Assembly (NCBI RefSeq): GCF_044357945.1
Contig: NZ_CP076563.1
Coordinates: 1,240,001-1,304,000, forward strand
Reading direction: 5' to 3'
DNA length: 64,000 nucleotides
DNA from: QAND01 sp003150225
GTDB lineage: Bacteria; Bacillota; Clostridia; Christensenellales; QAND01
Part shown: one piece after another, positions 8,210 through 16,759 of the stretch
How positions within the stretch are numbered: the stretch's first letter is position 1
Layout of the letters: each line of letters begins with the position of its first letter
Position numbers and translations under genes: made by a program
The notes under the pieces: model-generated
Databases searched by the model: none
What the model was told of the DNA's origin: nothing
What the model saw: the letters and a program-made list of their open reading frames with translations, nothing else

Positions 8210-8848
8210 CTATTCCACAGAGGAATGGCTGAGGATGTAAAATTCCTCCTGACTTGGACGATATGTCGTCTCTCGGGGGGCAAATGTCCGGTCAAAGGCT
8301 TCTATCGCATCCTCCTCCACCCGATAGGCCGGGCTATCATAATAGATCCAATTTTTCCCCTCCAGGGCGCCAGGCCGCAGTTCCTTTACCAGCATCGCTG
8401 CGGGATACCTGCCGTTTTCCAGGCTGACCTGGTGTTTTTTACAGCTTTGAAAGCCCCGCCCCACATAGTTCGCAGGATTGCCAAAGATCACAACCACATC
8501 ATATTCCAGGGCAATGGCCTTTTCAAAGGAGTGCTCGATCAACGCCTTCCCGTACCCCTTTCTCTGATACCCCGGCCGAATGGCAACCGGGCCGAAGGTC
8601 AGGATATCCTTCTGGTTTCCTTCCGCGTCCACCAGCTTGGCCTTTGTATAGAGGATGCTCCCGATGATCCCCTCTTCCGTTTCCAATACCAGGTCCAGCT
8701 CCGGTATAAAGTCCGGATGCTCCCGTACCACATGGGCCACATAATGTTCGACACAGCCCGGAACATAGAGGTCCCAGAACGCGTCCCGGAGCAGTTCTTC
8801 TACTTCCCGGTAATCTGCCTTCTTTTCATTTCGGATCTTCATTTTCAT
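8210..8848 (-). CDS. GNAT family N-acetyltransferase (YhbS-like)
   Basis: 212 residues from the ATG that follows AAAGGAAAG; an upstream in-frame start at 8902 has no site. The acetyl-CoA binding motif is VAIRPGYQRKGYGKALIEHSFE, after FGPVAI and LVLETEEGIIGSILYTKA. The length and the ILTFGPVAIRPGYQ-type motif resemble the YhbS subgroup, whose members often act on small molecules. Substrate unknown. It starts 26 bases after the RlmD gene and is probably cotranscribed with it. Confidence 0.87.
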   Translation of the reverse strand: MKMKIRNEKKADYREVEELLRDAFWDLYVPGCVEHYVAHVVREHPDFIPELDLVLETEEGIIGSILYTKAKLVDAEGNQKDILTFGPVAIRPGYQRKGYGKALIEHSFEKAIALEYDVVVIFGNPANYVGRGFQSCKKHQVSLENGRYPAAMLVKELRPGALEGKNWIYYDSPAYRVEEDAIEAFDRTFAPRETTYRPSQEEFYILSHSSVE

Positions 8849-8874
8849 GGCGTTTCTTTCCTTTGTCTTATTTG

Positions 8875-10218
8875 TTATTCCCGAACCAGCTGCGCCGCGC
8901 ATTCTACATGGGGTGTGCGGGGGAAAAGGTCTACGGGCTGCGCTTTCTTCACCGCATATCCCGCCTGGGACAGAATTTTGACATCCCGGGCCAGGGTAGC
9001 GGGGTCACAGGAGATGTAGACGACCCGCCGAGGGGACAGGCGGGCCACGGCGGACAGGGTAGCGGCGTCACAGCCACGGCGGGGCGGGTCCAGGATGATG
9101 ACCCGGGGATGAACGCCTTCTTTTAGAAGGGCCTGGGCCAACGTTCCAGCATCCCCTTCACGGAACGCCGCGTTGGCGATGCCGTTGCGGGCAGCGTTAT
9201 CCCGGGCGTCCCGGATGGCGCTGGGCACAGCCTCCACGCCGATGAGCCGCCGGACGTCCCCCGCCATGGTAAGCCCAATGGTGCCGGTGCCGCAATAAAG
9301 GTCCAGTACGGTATCGTCAGCGACCGGCTCCGCCATGGCCCTTGCGGTCTCATACAGGCGCTGCGCCTGGGCATGGTTCACCTGATAAAAGGAGGTGGGA
9401 GAGACGCGAAACCGCAGCCCGCAGAGGGAATCCAGGAGATGGCCCGAGCCAAAGAAAACCTGGGTTTTCCCCGAACCCAGGACAGCGGATCCTCTGCCGG
9501 CATTTATATGAAGGGCTCCGGTATCCGCCCCTGCGTCCAACAGAACCCTTGCCAAAAGCTTCTTCTGGGGCAGCGCCTCAGCGGTTGCCACCACCGTGAC
9601 CATGAGGCCGGATTCCGCGGTCCGCAGACAGAGGTGCCGGATCAGCCCCCTGCCGGTTCGGCGGTCATAGGGAACGGCGCCGGACTCCATCAGATAGCCT
9701 GCAAAGGCCTTTAGCACCTGAGGAGCCTGAGGCATCTGCAAAAGGCAGTCCGCAACCGGCACCACCCGATGGCTTTCCCGGGCGTAGAAGCCCAGAACAG
9801 GCTCCCCCGCGGAACCGCCCACCGCGAACTGGGCGTTGTTCCGGTACCGGCTGATCTCGGGCGCACCCAGGATGGGCAAGATGGCTTCCGGCTTCACGCC
9901 GCCCAAGCGGATCAAAGCGGAGGCCACCCGTTCCTGCTTCACCGCCAATTCCCCCGGATAGGTCATGCTCTGGTAGGTGCACCCGCCACAGTCCGCAAAA
10001 TAGGGGCAGGGAGAGGGCTGCCGGTAGGGGGAGGCGTTTTCCACTCGGATCAGTTCCCCCACAGAGCTGCGTTTTTCCCGCCTAATGACGCGGCACCGGA
10101 CGGTGTCCCCCAGGACGGCGCCCGGCACAAAGACAACCATGCCCCCATGGCGCCCGATCCCCCGTCCGTCATGGGCCATGGCCGTGATCTCCATGATGAT
10201 CTCCTGTCCGTCCGTCAT
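8875..10218 (-). CDS. rlmD: 23S rRNA (uracil-C5)-methyltransferase, RlmD/RumA family
   Basis: 447 residues from the ATG following AAAGGATG; the longer frame to 10338 has no site. An N-terminal TRAM domain (about 1-60, MAHDGRGIGRHGG) precedes four cysteines for a 4Fe-4S cluster, CPYFADCGGC plus a later Cys. The methyltransferase domain has LDLYCGTGTIGL (SAM binding), ILDPPRRGCD and the catalytic SCDPATLARD. Family members transfer methyl from SAM to a uracil C5 in 23S rRNA (U747/U1939 in model species); which site this one uses cannot be read. Starts divergently from the aconitase gene. Confidence 0.9.
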   Translation of the reverse strand: MTDGQEIIMEITAMAHDGRGIGRHGGMVVFVPGAVLGDTVRCRVIRREKRSSVGELIRVENASPYRQPSPCPYFADCGGCTYQSMTYPGELAVKQERVASALIRLGGVKPEAILPILGAPEISRYRNNAQFAVGGSAGEPVLGFYARESHRVVPVADCLLQMPQAPQVLKAFAGYLMESGAVPYDRRTGRGLIRHLCLRTAESGLMVTVVATAEALPQKKLLARVLLDAGADTGALHINAGRGSAVLGSGKTQVFFGSGHLLDSLCGLRFRVSPTSFYQVNHAQAQRLYETARAMAEPVADDTVLDLYCGTGTIGLTMAGDVRRLIGVEAVPSAIRDARDNAARNGIANAAFREGDAGTLAQALLKEGVHPRVIILDPPRRGCDAATLSAVARLSPRRVVYISCDPATLARDVKILSQAGYAVKKAQPVDLFPRTPHVECAAQLVRE

Positions 10219-10336
10219 TGCCGTCCCATCCTTTTTTTGAATTGCCCTCATTTTACCACAGGGACGGGGGGATTGCGATTGCGCACCGGGTCCTTTCTGT
10301 GTTAAATTAGGAAAAAACCAGCTTGGAGGGCTGCAC

Positions 10337-12583
10337 ATGATACAGTTAATCGACCACGGCGTCTATCTATACAACGGCGAACCCCTGGGGGACGGCTGCG
10401 CTCCGGCTGCCGCTCCTGCTCCCCAGGATGCCCGGGAACAAACCATGGCTTATCGGATCCTGCGAGCCCATGACCAGGGCGGGGACGAGGCGCATTTGAG
10501 AGTCAAGTTTGACTCCCTCACCTCCCACGACATCACCTATGTGGGCATCCTCCAGACCGCCAAAGCCAGCGGCCTTCAGGCGTTCCCGGTGCCCTATGTA
10601 TTGACCAACTGCCACAACAGCCTCTGCGCCGTGGGCGGTACTCTCAACGAGGACGACCACGTCTTTGGTCTGTCCGCCGCCAAGAAGTACGGCGGCATCT
10701 TCGTACCCGCCCATCAGTCGGTGATCCATTCCTATGCCCGGGAGATGTCCGCCGCCTGCGGCGCCATGATCCTGGGTTCCGACAGCCACACCCGCTACGG
10801 CGCCCTGGGCTGCATGGGTGTGGGGGAAGGCGGCCCTGAGCTAGTAAAGCAGCTTCTGTCCAACACCTATGATATCCCCGCGCCCCAGGTCATCGCCGTC
10901 TATCTCACCGGTACACCCCGGCCCGGAGTGGGGCCTCAGGACGTATCCCTTGCCATCATCAAAGCCACCTATCAGAACGGTTTTGTAAAGAACAAGGTCA
11001 TGGAGTTTATGGGCCCTGGCGTCGCCAACCTTTCGGTTGATTTCCGGTGCGGCATCGACGTAATGACCACCGAGACCACCTGCTTAAGCTCCATCTGGGT
11101 CACCGATGAAAAGGTGGCGGACTACTATCGCATTCACGGCCGTCCGGAAGCCTATTCCCCTCTGGCCCCGGGTGAGGTTGCCTATTACGACGGCATGGTG
11201 ATGGTGGACCTGAGCAAAATTGAGCCCATGATCGCGCTGCCCTTCCATCCCAGCAACGCCTATACCATTCGGGAGCTAAACGAAAACCCCTATGAGATCC
11301 TTCAGGCGGCTGAGGACGCCTGCCGCAAGCAGATCGACAACCCCGGCATCGATTTCCGTCTTACCGATAAAATCGAAAACGGCCGGATCAAGGCCACCCA
11401 GGGGGTCATTGCCGGGTGTTCCGGCGGTATTTTTGAAAATATCATGGAGGCATCGGCCATCGTTCGGGGTCACGGGGTGTCCAAGGACTATTTCTCCCTG
11501 AACGTCTATCCCGCCAGCGCCCCCGTAAACCTGGCCCTGATGAAAAACGGCGCCTATGCCGACTTGATCCAGGCCGGCGCCATCATCAAAACCGCCTTCT
11601 GCGGTCCCTGCTTCGGCGCCGGGGATACCCCCGCCAACAATGGCTTCAGCCTGCGGCACACCACCCGAAACTTCCCCAATCGTGAGGGCAGCAAGCCAGG
11701 AGACGGGCAGATCAGCTCTGTGGCCCTGATGGACGCCCGTTCCATTGCCGCTACCGCCATCAACGGCGGCTATCTCACCTCCGCAATGGATGTGGATCTG
11801 CCGGAGGTTGACCTGACCTACTCCTTTGACGGAAGCGTCTACGAGAGATCCGTCTACAACTGCTGGGGCAAGGCGCAGCCCGATCTGCCGCTGAAGTACG
11901 GCCCCAACATCGCCGATTGGCCCCAGATGCAGCCCCTTTCCGAAAACCTGCTGCTGCGGGTGGCCGCCGCCATCCATGATCCCGTCACCACCACTGACGA
12001 GCTGATCCCCTCTGGGGAGACCTCCACCTACCGGAGCAATCCCTACAAGCTAGCAGAATTCACCCTTTCCCGGAAGGATCCCGGTTATGTGGCTCGAGCC
12101 AAATCCGCGCGGGAGGCCGAAGCGGCCCGTTTGGCTGGGGAGAACCTGCCCCAGGAGGCCGCCGCCATGCTGGAAAAGGCGGGCGCCGATCCCAAGAACA
12201 CCGCGCTGGGTTCCCTGGTCTACGCCAACTGCCCGGGCGACGGCTCCGCCCGAGAGCAAGCCGCCTCCTGTCAGCGGGTGCTGGGAGGGGTGGCCAACAT
12301 TGCCCAGAGCTATGCCACCAAACGGTATCGCAGCAACCTCATCAACTGGGGGATCGTCCCCTTTGTGCTGGAGGAAGGGACGGACTTCGCCCCCGGGGTG
12401 GAGGATTACCTCTATATTCCCGGCGTCCGCTCGGCCCTGTTGGAGGGAAAGCCCTCCGTCACCGCTACGGCGCTCCTCTCCGGAAAGACCTATTCCCTTC
12501 TATTGAAGGATATCACCCCCGAGGAGCGGGATATTCTGTTGGAGGGCAGCCTCATCAACCACTATGCTAAGACGGCAAAATAG
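10337..12583 (+). CDS. Aconitase-family hydratase, YbhJ type
   Basis: 748 residues. Two parts: the three-domain 4Fe-4S aconitase core (about 1-520) and the swivel domain (about 600-748, YANCPGDGSAREQAASC and YRSNLINWGIVPFVLEEG). The cluster ligands are visible: GVIAGCSGG and the FCGPCFGAGDT pair, with the GSDSHTRYGALG segment of the active site. Close in length and motifs to E. coli YbhJ and its clostridial relatives rather than to AcnA, AcnB or the leuCD-type; the substrate may be citrate/isocitrate or a related hydroxyacid. ATG with GGAGGG. Monocistronic, with a strong terminator. Confidence 0.88.
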   Translation: MIQLIDHGVYLYNGEPLGDGCAPAAAPAPQDAREQTMAYRILRAHDQGGDEAHLRVKFDSLTSHDITYVGILQTAKASGLQAFPVPYVLTNCHNSLCAVGGTLNEDDHVFGLSAAKKYGGIFVPAHQSVIHSYAREMSAACGAMILGSDSHTRYGALGCMGVGEGGPELVKQLLSNTYDIPAPQVIAVYLTGTPRPGVGPQDVSLAIIKATYQNGFVKNKVMEFMGPGVANLSVDFRCGIDVMTTETTCLSSIWVTDEKVADYYRIHGRPEAYSPLAPGEVAYYDGMVMVDLSKIEPMIALPFHPSNAYTIRELNENPYEILQAAEDACRKQIDNPGIDFRLTDKIENGRIKATQGVIAGCSGGIFENIMEASAIVRGHGVSKDYFSLNVYPASAPVNLALMKNGAYADLIQAGAIIKTAFCGPCFGAGDTPANNGFSLRHTTRNFPNREGSKPGDGQISSVALMDARSIAATAINGGYLTSAMDVDLPEVDLTYSFDGSVYERSVYNCWGKAQPDLPLKYGPNIADWPQMQPLSENLLLRVAAAIHDPVTTTDELIPSGETSTYRSNPYKLAEFTLSRKDPGYVARAKSAREAEAARLAGENLPQEAAAMLEKAGADPKNTALGSLVYANCPGDGSAREQAASCQRVLGGVANIAQSYATKRYRSNLINWGIVPFVLEEGTDFAPGVEDYLYIPGVRSALLEGKPSVTATALLSGKTYSLLLKDITPEERDILLEGSLINHYAKTAK

Positions 12584-12600
12584 CGTTATAACGGATACAA

Positions 12601-12632
12601 AAAAAGGACCGCGGGTGCGGTCCTTTTTTATT
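12601..12632. terminator. Terminator after the aconitase gene
   Basis: AAAAAAGGACCGC with GCGGTCCTTTTTT around a four-base loop; symmetrical, so it can also stop minus-strand transcription from the remnant next to it. Confidence 0.85.
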
Positions 12633-12637
12633 GTGGT

Positions 12638-12925
12638 TATTCTGCCCAGCCCCAGCCTTCGTTTTGATCAATGGCGTGGATCTCCTGCGCAATCCGTTCA
12701 AAATCCGATTCATCCACATTCTTTTGAAAATGACGAAGCCCATGGATGATCTTCCATTGCACAAACTGGTGCAATTTCCTCCTCTGCCGTCAAAATACAG
12801 TAGTAGGCTCTATCTTCCGTATTCCAAAGGATCGGGATATGAGATGTTCCCTGGTCTGGACATCCTGCGCCTCTCTTTTTAGTATACCATTCGGCAAAAG
12901 TATGGTAACATTCCCTAATGTGCCT
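12638..12925 (-). pseudogene. Decayed reading frame, minus strand, with a frameshift
   Basis: The minus strand reads without stops from 12925 as RHIRECYHTFAEWYTKKRGA... to ...YYCILTAEEEIAPVCAMEDH and then meets a stop. A second frame continues in the same sense with FQKNVDESDFERIAQEIHAI and ends at 12638 next to a terminator. Joining the two near 12725-12740 gives a protein-like whole with natural composition, while no start codon or ribosome site is present and an in-frame stop lies just upstream. The simplest reading is a degenerate gene with one indel. Family unknown; comparison with related genomes would show the intact form. Confidence 0.4.
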
Positions 12926-12955
12926 TTATAAAGGTTGTTTTTCGACAAAAAAAGC

Positions 12956-13070
12956 TGGACAGGTTATTGCTCCCGTGGTATCCTAAAAAAAATGCGTTCT
13001 GACCAGGTTGTTGCACCGGGTGGGTTCATGGGAACGATGCGTCTTGCCCGGCGGGTAAGACGCTTTTTTT
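12956..13070 (+). promoter_or_regulatory. Promoter and attenuator-like leader of the uracil permease
   Basis: TGGACA-17-TATCCT (12956-12984) starts a leader of about 150 bases. In it CGTTC (12995-12999) can pair with GAACG (13032-13036), and a terminator follows: GCGTCTT with AAGACGC and seven T (13039-13070). The two structures abut, so a choice between them could set read-through to the permease. This is the usual layout for uracil-responsive attenuation, but I could not match the PyrR binding loop consensus, so the effector is unknown. Confidence 0.55.
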
Positions 13071-13152
13071 GCGGCCATTTTCCCGCCTGCTGCCAGGGTG
13101 GCCGCTCCAATTACCGCCCATATATCCATTCAAAATAAAGGGGAGATTACAA

Positions 13153-14445
13153 ATGGAAAACACAACCCATTCCGCCGGTAAGCTCTGTATTCTGGGCATC
13201 CAGCACGTCTTCGCAATGTTTGGCGCTACGGTATTGGTTCCGCTGCTCACCGGACTGGATACCTCGGTAGCGCTTTTTTGCGCCGGCGTGGGCACCATCA
13301 TCTTTCACCTGTTTACCGGCCGGAAGGTGCCGGTATTTTTAGGCTCCAGCTTCGCCTTTATCGGTGCCATCCAGGTGACGGCCTCCATGATGTCCGGCGG
13401 GGCGGCCATCGGCACCGCTGAGTACATGGTGGGACTCCGCTACGCCTGCGGCGGCATCATCGTGGCTGGCGGCCTCTACGTGGTTCTGGCCCTTTTAGTG
13501 ATGGTCTTCGGCGCCGACAAGATTCGCTCCTTCTTTCCCCCGGTGGTCACCGGCCCCGTCATCATCATCATTGGCATGATGCTGGCCCCTACCGCCATCA
13601 ACAGCATCATCCTCAAGGACGGCGTAGCGCTGATGGGTTCCGCTCTGTGGGTCAACTGGGCCATCGCCGCCATTACCATCGGCACCATGTTCGTGGTCTC
13701 CATCTACATGAAAGGCTTCTTTAAGATGGTACCCATTCTCTTTGGCATCGCGGTGGGATATCTGGCCGCCGTCATCTTCAATGCCTGCGGCTTCCCGGTG
13801 GTGGATTTTACCCCCGTAGCAGAAGCTCCCTGGGTCTCCGCTCCCAAGTTCTTCCTGCCCCTCTTTGATTGGCGGGCCATCGCGCTGATCGCCCCCATTG
13901 CCATCGTCACCTTTGTGGAGCACATCGGTGACATCAGCGCCAACAGCGCCGTTGTAGGCAAGGACTTCTTCCAGGATCCCGGCCTCCACCGCACTCTATT
14001 GGGCGATGGCGTAGCCACCATGTTCGCCGGCTGCATTGGCGGTCCCGCCAATACCACCTATTCCGAAAACACCGGCGTGCTTGCCGCCACCCGCAACTAC
14101 AACCCCCTGACCCTTGAAATTGCCGCGGTGTTTGCCATCTGCCTCTCCTTCTTCAGCAAGTTCGGCGGATTCTTGAGCACCCTGCCCGGCGCCGTCATGG
14201 GGGGCATCAGCATCATCCTCTTCGGTATGATCTCCGCAGTGGGCCTTCGGACTCTGGTGGAAAACCAGGTGGACTTCAAAGACAGCCGGAATCTAATGAT
14301 CGTGGCCGTCATGCTGGTTTTAGGCCTGGGCGGCGCCGTGATCCAGGTCAGCGAGCAGGTGGCCATCTCGGGTTATTCCCTGGCCGCCATCATCGGCATT
14401 ATCCTCAACAAGCTCCTGCCCGAGAGGATCGAAAAGAAGGATTAA
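13153..14445 (+). CDS. uraA: Uracil/xanthine permease, NCS2 family (UraA-like)
   Basis: 430 residues from the ATG with GGGGAG upstream; the longer frame to 13069 includes the attenuator. About 14 membrane segments. Family markers: FLGSSFAFIGAI, TFVEHIGDISANSAVVGKDF with the substrate-binding Glu and the Asp after it, and GGPANTTYSENTGVLAATRNY. These point to UraA-type uracil uptake rather than purine transport. It takes up uracil by proton symport in characterised members. Transcribed alone, between the attenuator and a strong terminator. Confidence 0.88.
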   Translation: MENTTHSAGKLCILGIQHVFAMFGATVLVPLLTGLDTSVALFCAGVGTIIFHLFTGRKVPVFLGSSFAFIGAIQVTASMMSGGAAIGTAEYMVGLRYACGGIIVAGGLYVVLALLVMVFGADKIRSFFPPVVTGPVIIIIGMMLAPTAINSIILKDGVALMGSALWVNWAIAAITIGTMFVVSIYMKGFFKMVPILFGIAVGYLAAVIFNACGFPVVDFTPVAEAPWVSAPKFFLPLFDWRAIALIAPIAIVTFVEHIGDISANSAVVGKDFFQDPGLHRTLLGDGVATMFAGCIGGPANTTYSENTGVLAATRNYNPLTLEIAAVFAICLSFFSKFGGFLSTLPGAVMGGISIILFGMISAVGLRTLVENQVDFKDSRNLMIVAVMLVLGLGGAVIQVSEQVAISGYSLAAIIGIILNKLLPERIEKKD

Positions 14446-14469
14446 CTCCTTTTTTACAACACGCACAGA

Positions 14470-14503
14470 AAGAGCGGGAGCATGTTCCTCCCGCTCTTTT
14501 TTC
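14470..14503 (+). terminator. Terminator after the uracil permease
   Basis: AAGAGCGGGAG with CTCCCGCTCTT, loop of seven, followed by T6. Confidence 0.85.
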
Positions 14504-14672
14504 TTGACGGTTTTCTCCCAGTTCACGGGAAGATGCGCGTTTCCCCGCGGCAAAACCAGTCCATCCAATTCCTCCCAACGAGCTATGGCTACATTTTTTT
14601 ATTTGCCATTTTCTAGTCTTCCGGTCTGTGATAGAATGGAAGCAACAGGAAAGAAAAAAGGAGGAATGTTCC

Positions 14673-15227
14673 ATGACAATCCGGGATGCCATTGAAGGGC
14701 GCAGGAGTATCCGCAAGTACAAAAGGCAGAGCATTCGCCGGGAGGTCCTCTACGACGTCCTTTGGTCCGGCATGCTGGCTCCCAACGCCAACAACAGCCA
14801 GGATTGGTTCTTTATCTCCATTGAAGAACGCGCGCGCATCGAGTCTCTGGAAGACGCCATCAAGGAATATATGGCCCAGAGCAGTAATCCCTCCACCGTA
14901 GCCAATTCCAAGCAGGACGACTACCATCCTCTGTTTGAGGCGCCCGCCGTGATCCTCGTCTGCGGCAAGACCGACAATCGCTGGAGCGATGTGGACTGCG
15001 CTCTAGCCGCTGGCAACATCTCCCTGGCCGCCCTGGACCGGAACCTGGGCAGCTGCATTGTGGGCTTCCCCGGCACGCTGTACCGAGACGATGCATACCG
15101 CCATCATTTCGACGGATACGCCATCCCCGAGGGGTTCGAGGTAAAATTCGCCATGACCCTGGGATATCCCGACGAGTCCCCCGCTCCCCGGCCCCGGGAT
15201 GTGCGGAAGATCGTCTACTACGATTGA
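14673..15227 (+). CDS. Nitroreductase family protein, copy 1
   Basis: 184 residues. The ATG follows AAAGGAGG. The FMN-binding signature IEGRRSIRKYKRQSIRRE opens the protein, followed by GMLAPNANNSQDWFFI and a C-terminal LGYPDESP motif that is usual in the small ferredoxin-like NfnB-type enzymes. Members reduce nitro groups, quinones or flavins with NAD(P)H. It is the first of two adjacent paralogues of nearly equal length, separated by 17 bases, followed by an unknown gene; all three are likely one operon. Confidence 0.88.
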   Translation: MTIRDAIEGRRSIRKYKRQSIRREVLYDVLWSGMLAPNANNSQDWFFISIEERARIESLEDAIKEYMAQSSNPSTVANSKQDDYHPLFEAPAVILVCGKTDNRWSDVDCALAAGNISLAALDRNLGSCIVGFPGTLYRDDAYRHHFDGYAIPEGFEVKFAMTLGYPDESPAPRPRDVRKIVYYD

Positions 15228-15244
15228 GAAAGGATTCCTACGCC

Positions 15245-15808
15245 ATGCCTGATATTATGGAGGCCATTGAAGGCCGCCGCAGCATCCGCAAATACAAGGA
15301 CCAGCAGATTTCCCGGGAAGCGCTGGATGCCATCCTCCGGGCTGGAATGCTGGCCCCCAGCGCCAGCAACAAGCAGCCCTGGCACTTTATCGCCATCCAG
15401 GACCAGGCGCTCATCGCGGAACTCAATGACGCCATCCTCCGGGCCATGGGCAAAAACAGCAACGCATATGTATCCGCCATGGCCGCCCGGGAGCGGTACG
15501 CCCCCCTGTTCCATGCCCCTACGGTGATCCTGGTGTGCGGGGTGGAGAACAGCAGCTGGAGCCATTGTGATTGCGCTTTGGCCGCTCAGAACATGGCTCT
15601 GGCCGCCTATGGCATGGGCATCGGAAGCTGTATGGTGGGGTTTGCCCTGAACCTTTATGGGGATCATGCGGGAGATCAATCCGCCCTATTGGCAAAACTT
15701 CGGATTCCCCAGGGGTACCGCATGCACTACGCTTTCTGCTTTGGCTATCCTGATGAGACGCCGCCGGCACGGCCTCGGGATTACGATAAGGTCACCTATA
15801 TCGGTTGA
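15245..15808 (+). CDS. Nitroreductase family protein, copy 2
   Basis: 187 residues. Starts MPDIMEAIEGRRSIRKYKD and runs parallel to the upstream copy: GMLAPSASNKQPWHFIA, APTVILVCGVEN, SWSHCDCALAAQNMALAA and FGYPDETPPARPRDYDKV. Strong similarity to its neighbour suggests a tandem duplication followed by divergence. The CDCALAA segment is shared by both. Same FMN-dependent nitroreductase fold; individual substrates unknown. The ribosome site is AAAGGA. Confidence 0.88.
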   Translation: MPDIMEAIEGRRSIRKYKDQQISREALDAILRAGMLAPSASNKQPWHFIAIQDQALIAELNDAILRAMGKNSNAYVSAMAARERYAPLFHAPTVILVCGVENSSWSHCDCALAAQNMALAAYGMGIGSCMVGFALNLYGDHAGDQSALLAKLRIPQGYRMHYAFCFGYPDETPPARPRDYDKVTYIG

Positions 15809-15817
15809 GGAGCGCCT

Positions 15818-16261
15818 ATGGATCCCAGATATGAGATGGAGCACACGGTGCTTCCCAGCCTATTGTTTCAGCAAACCCAGGATCTGATCGCAGTGGCAGG
15901 GGCCCATGGCGCACGGTTCTTCTCGGACTCCTACCGGGCCTATTTCAATGGCCAGGGGATGGACTGTCCCTACGGAGAAGAGGCGTTCTCCCTATGCCGG
16001 AAGGAGGGAACGGAAGCCGCCGTCTGGATCCTTAGGCTGCCCCAGCCCCAGAGCCCCGGCCACTGCCGGACCATTTTTATGGGGTTTCGCGCCGATGGCG
16101 CCGCGCAGGATTTCTGCGCCGAGGAGTTGGGAGCAGACGGTATCTTCTACCTGCTGCGCATCGACGGTGAGGACCGGCGGGTGATCCTGGGCCCCGCCCA
16201 GGATGTGATAGAACGAGTGCCAGACCTGATGCAGACAGCCCTTTGCCAGCAAGGGGAATGA
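15818..16261 (+). CDS. Uncharacterised 147-residue protein
   Basis: No family recognised. Soluble, rich in Arg, Glu and Gly, with several Cys (AFSLCRKEG, GHCRTIF, DFCAEELG) that do not form a clear metal-binding pattern. It follows nitroreductase copy 2 by nine bases with GAGGAGCG before the ATG, so it belongs to the same operon, and ends at a strong bidirectional terminator. A function linked to the nitroreductases is possible but unsupported by sequence. Confidence 0.55.
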   Translation: MDPRYEMEHTVLPSLLFQQTQDLIAVAGAHGARFFSDSYRAYFNGQGMDCPYGEEAFSLCRKEGTEAAVWILRLPQPQSPGHCRTIFMGFRADGAAQDFCAEELGADGIFYLLRIDGEDRRVILGPAQDVIERVPDLMQTALCQQGE

Positions 16262-16279
16262 TCCACATGGCACAAAAGA

Positions 16280-16311
16280 AAAAGGAGAGAGCGCTTGCTC
16301 TCTCCTTTTTG
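16280..16311. terminator. Bidirectional terminator between the nitroreductase operon and EIIA
   Basis: AAAGGAGAGAGC with GCTCTCTCCTTT and a four-base loop, with A and T runs on either side; sits between convergent genes. Confidence 0.85.
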
Positions 16312-16330
16312 CATACAAGTTGGGGTCGGC

Positions 16331-16759
16331 TTAGAACAGATCGTCGTCGGAGTCGGGCTCTTCAAACTTGGCCATCTCGGCGTTGACGTATTTGATCTCC
16401 TCTTTGGCCATGGCGATGGACTCCATGATATAGTCCACGGTGACCTCCTCCTCAAAGCACAGAGCGATTTGAAGGGCCATGGGCAGGTTGGTGCCGGTGA
16501 TCAGATGGAACTTGCGCTGGGGCACATAGTTCATGAACATCTGGTTCACGCTGCCAGCCATCAGGTCGGTCATAACGATGAGCTCATCCTCTTCCGGGAG
16601 GTTGTTGAAAAACTCTTCGATGACGGGTTTGGGGTTGGGAACCTCGGTAAAGCAGTTGATAACGGTGATGTTATCGGTGTTGCCGGCCAGGATGCCCAGG
16701 GAGTCTTTGATGCCAGCCGCCATGCTGGCGTGGGTCGCGATCAAGATCTGTCTAGCCAT
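16331..16759 (-). CDS. PTS mannose-family EIIA component (orphan)
   Basis: 142 residues. The fold starts with ILIATHASMAAGIKDSL, where His10 is the phosphorylation site of the EIIA-Man family. The EELIVMTDLMAGSVNQMF segment is the other family landmark. No EIIB, EIIC or EIID gene is near, so this looks like an orphan subunit that either serves a distant transporter or has a regulatory role, as seen with EIIA-Man-like proteins in several Firmicutes. An acidic C-terminal tail (EEPDSDDDLF) is unusual for the family. Promoter TTGCCC-18-TATACT lies upstream. Confidence 0.85.
   Translation of the reverse strand: MARQILIATHASMAAGIKDSLGILAGNTDNITVINCFTEVPNPKPVIEEFFNNLPEEDELIVMTDLMAGSVNQMFMNYVPQRKFHLITGTNLPMALQIALCFEEEVTVDYIMESIAMAKEEIKYVNAEMAKFEEPDSDDDLF

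Noticed and set aside
12567..12764. Minus-strand frame of 65 residues reading through the aconitase terminator
   Set aside because: It overlaps the terminator and the aconitase end; the degenerate frame is better explained by the remnant call.
12985..13040. Classical PyrR-binding loop in the uraA leader
   Set aside because: The conserved loop sequence could not be found, so I only call it an attenuator-like leader.
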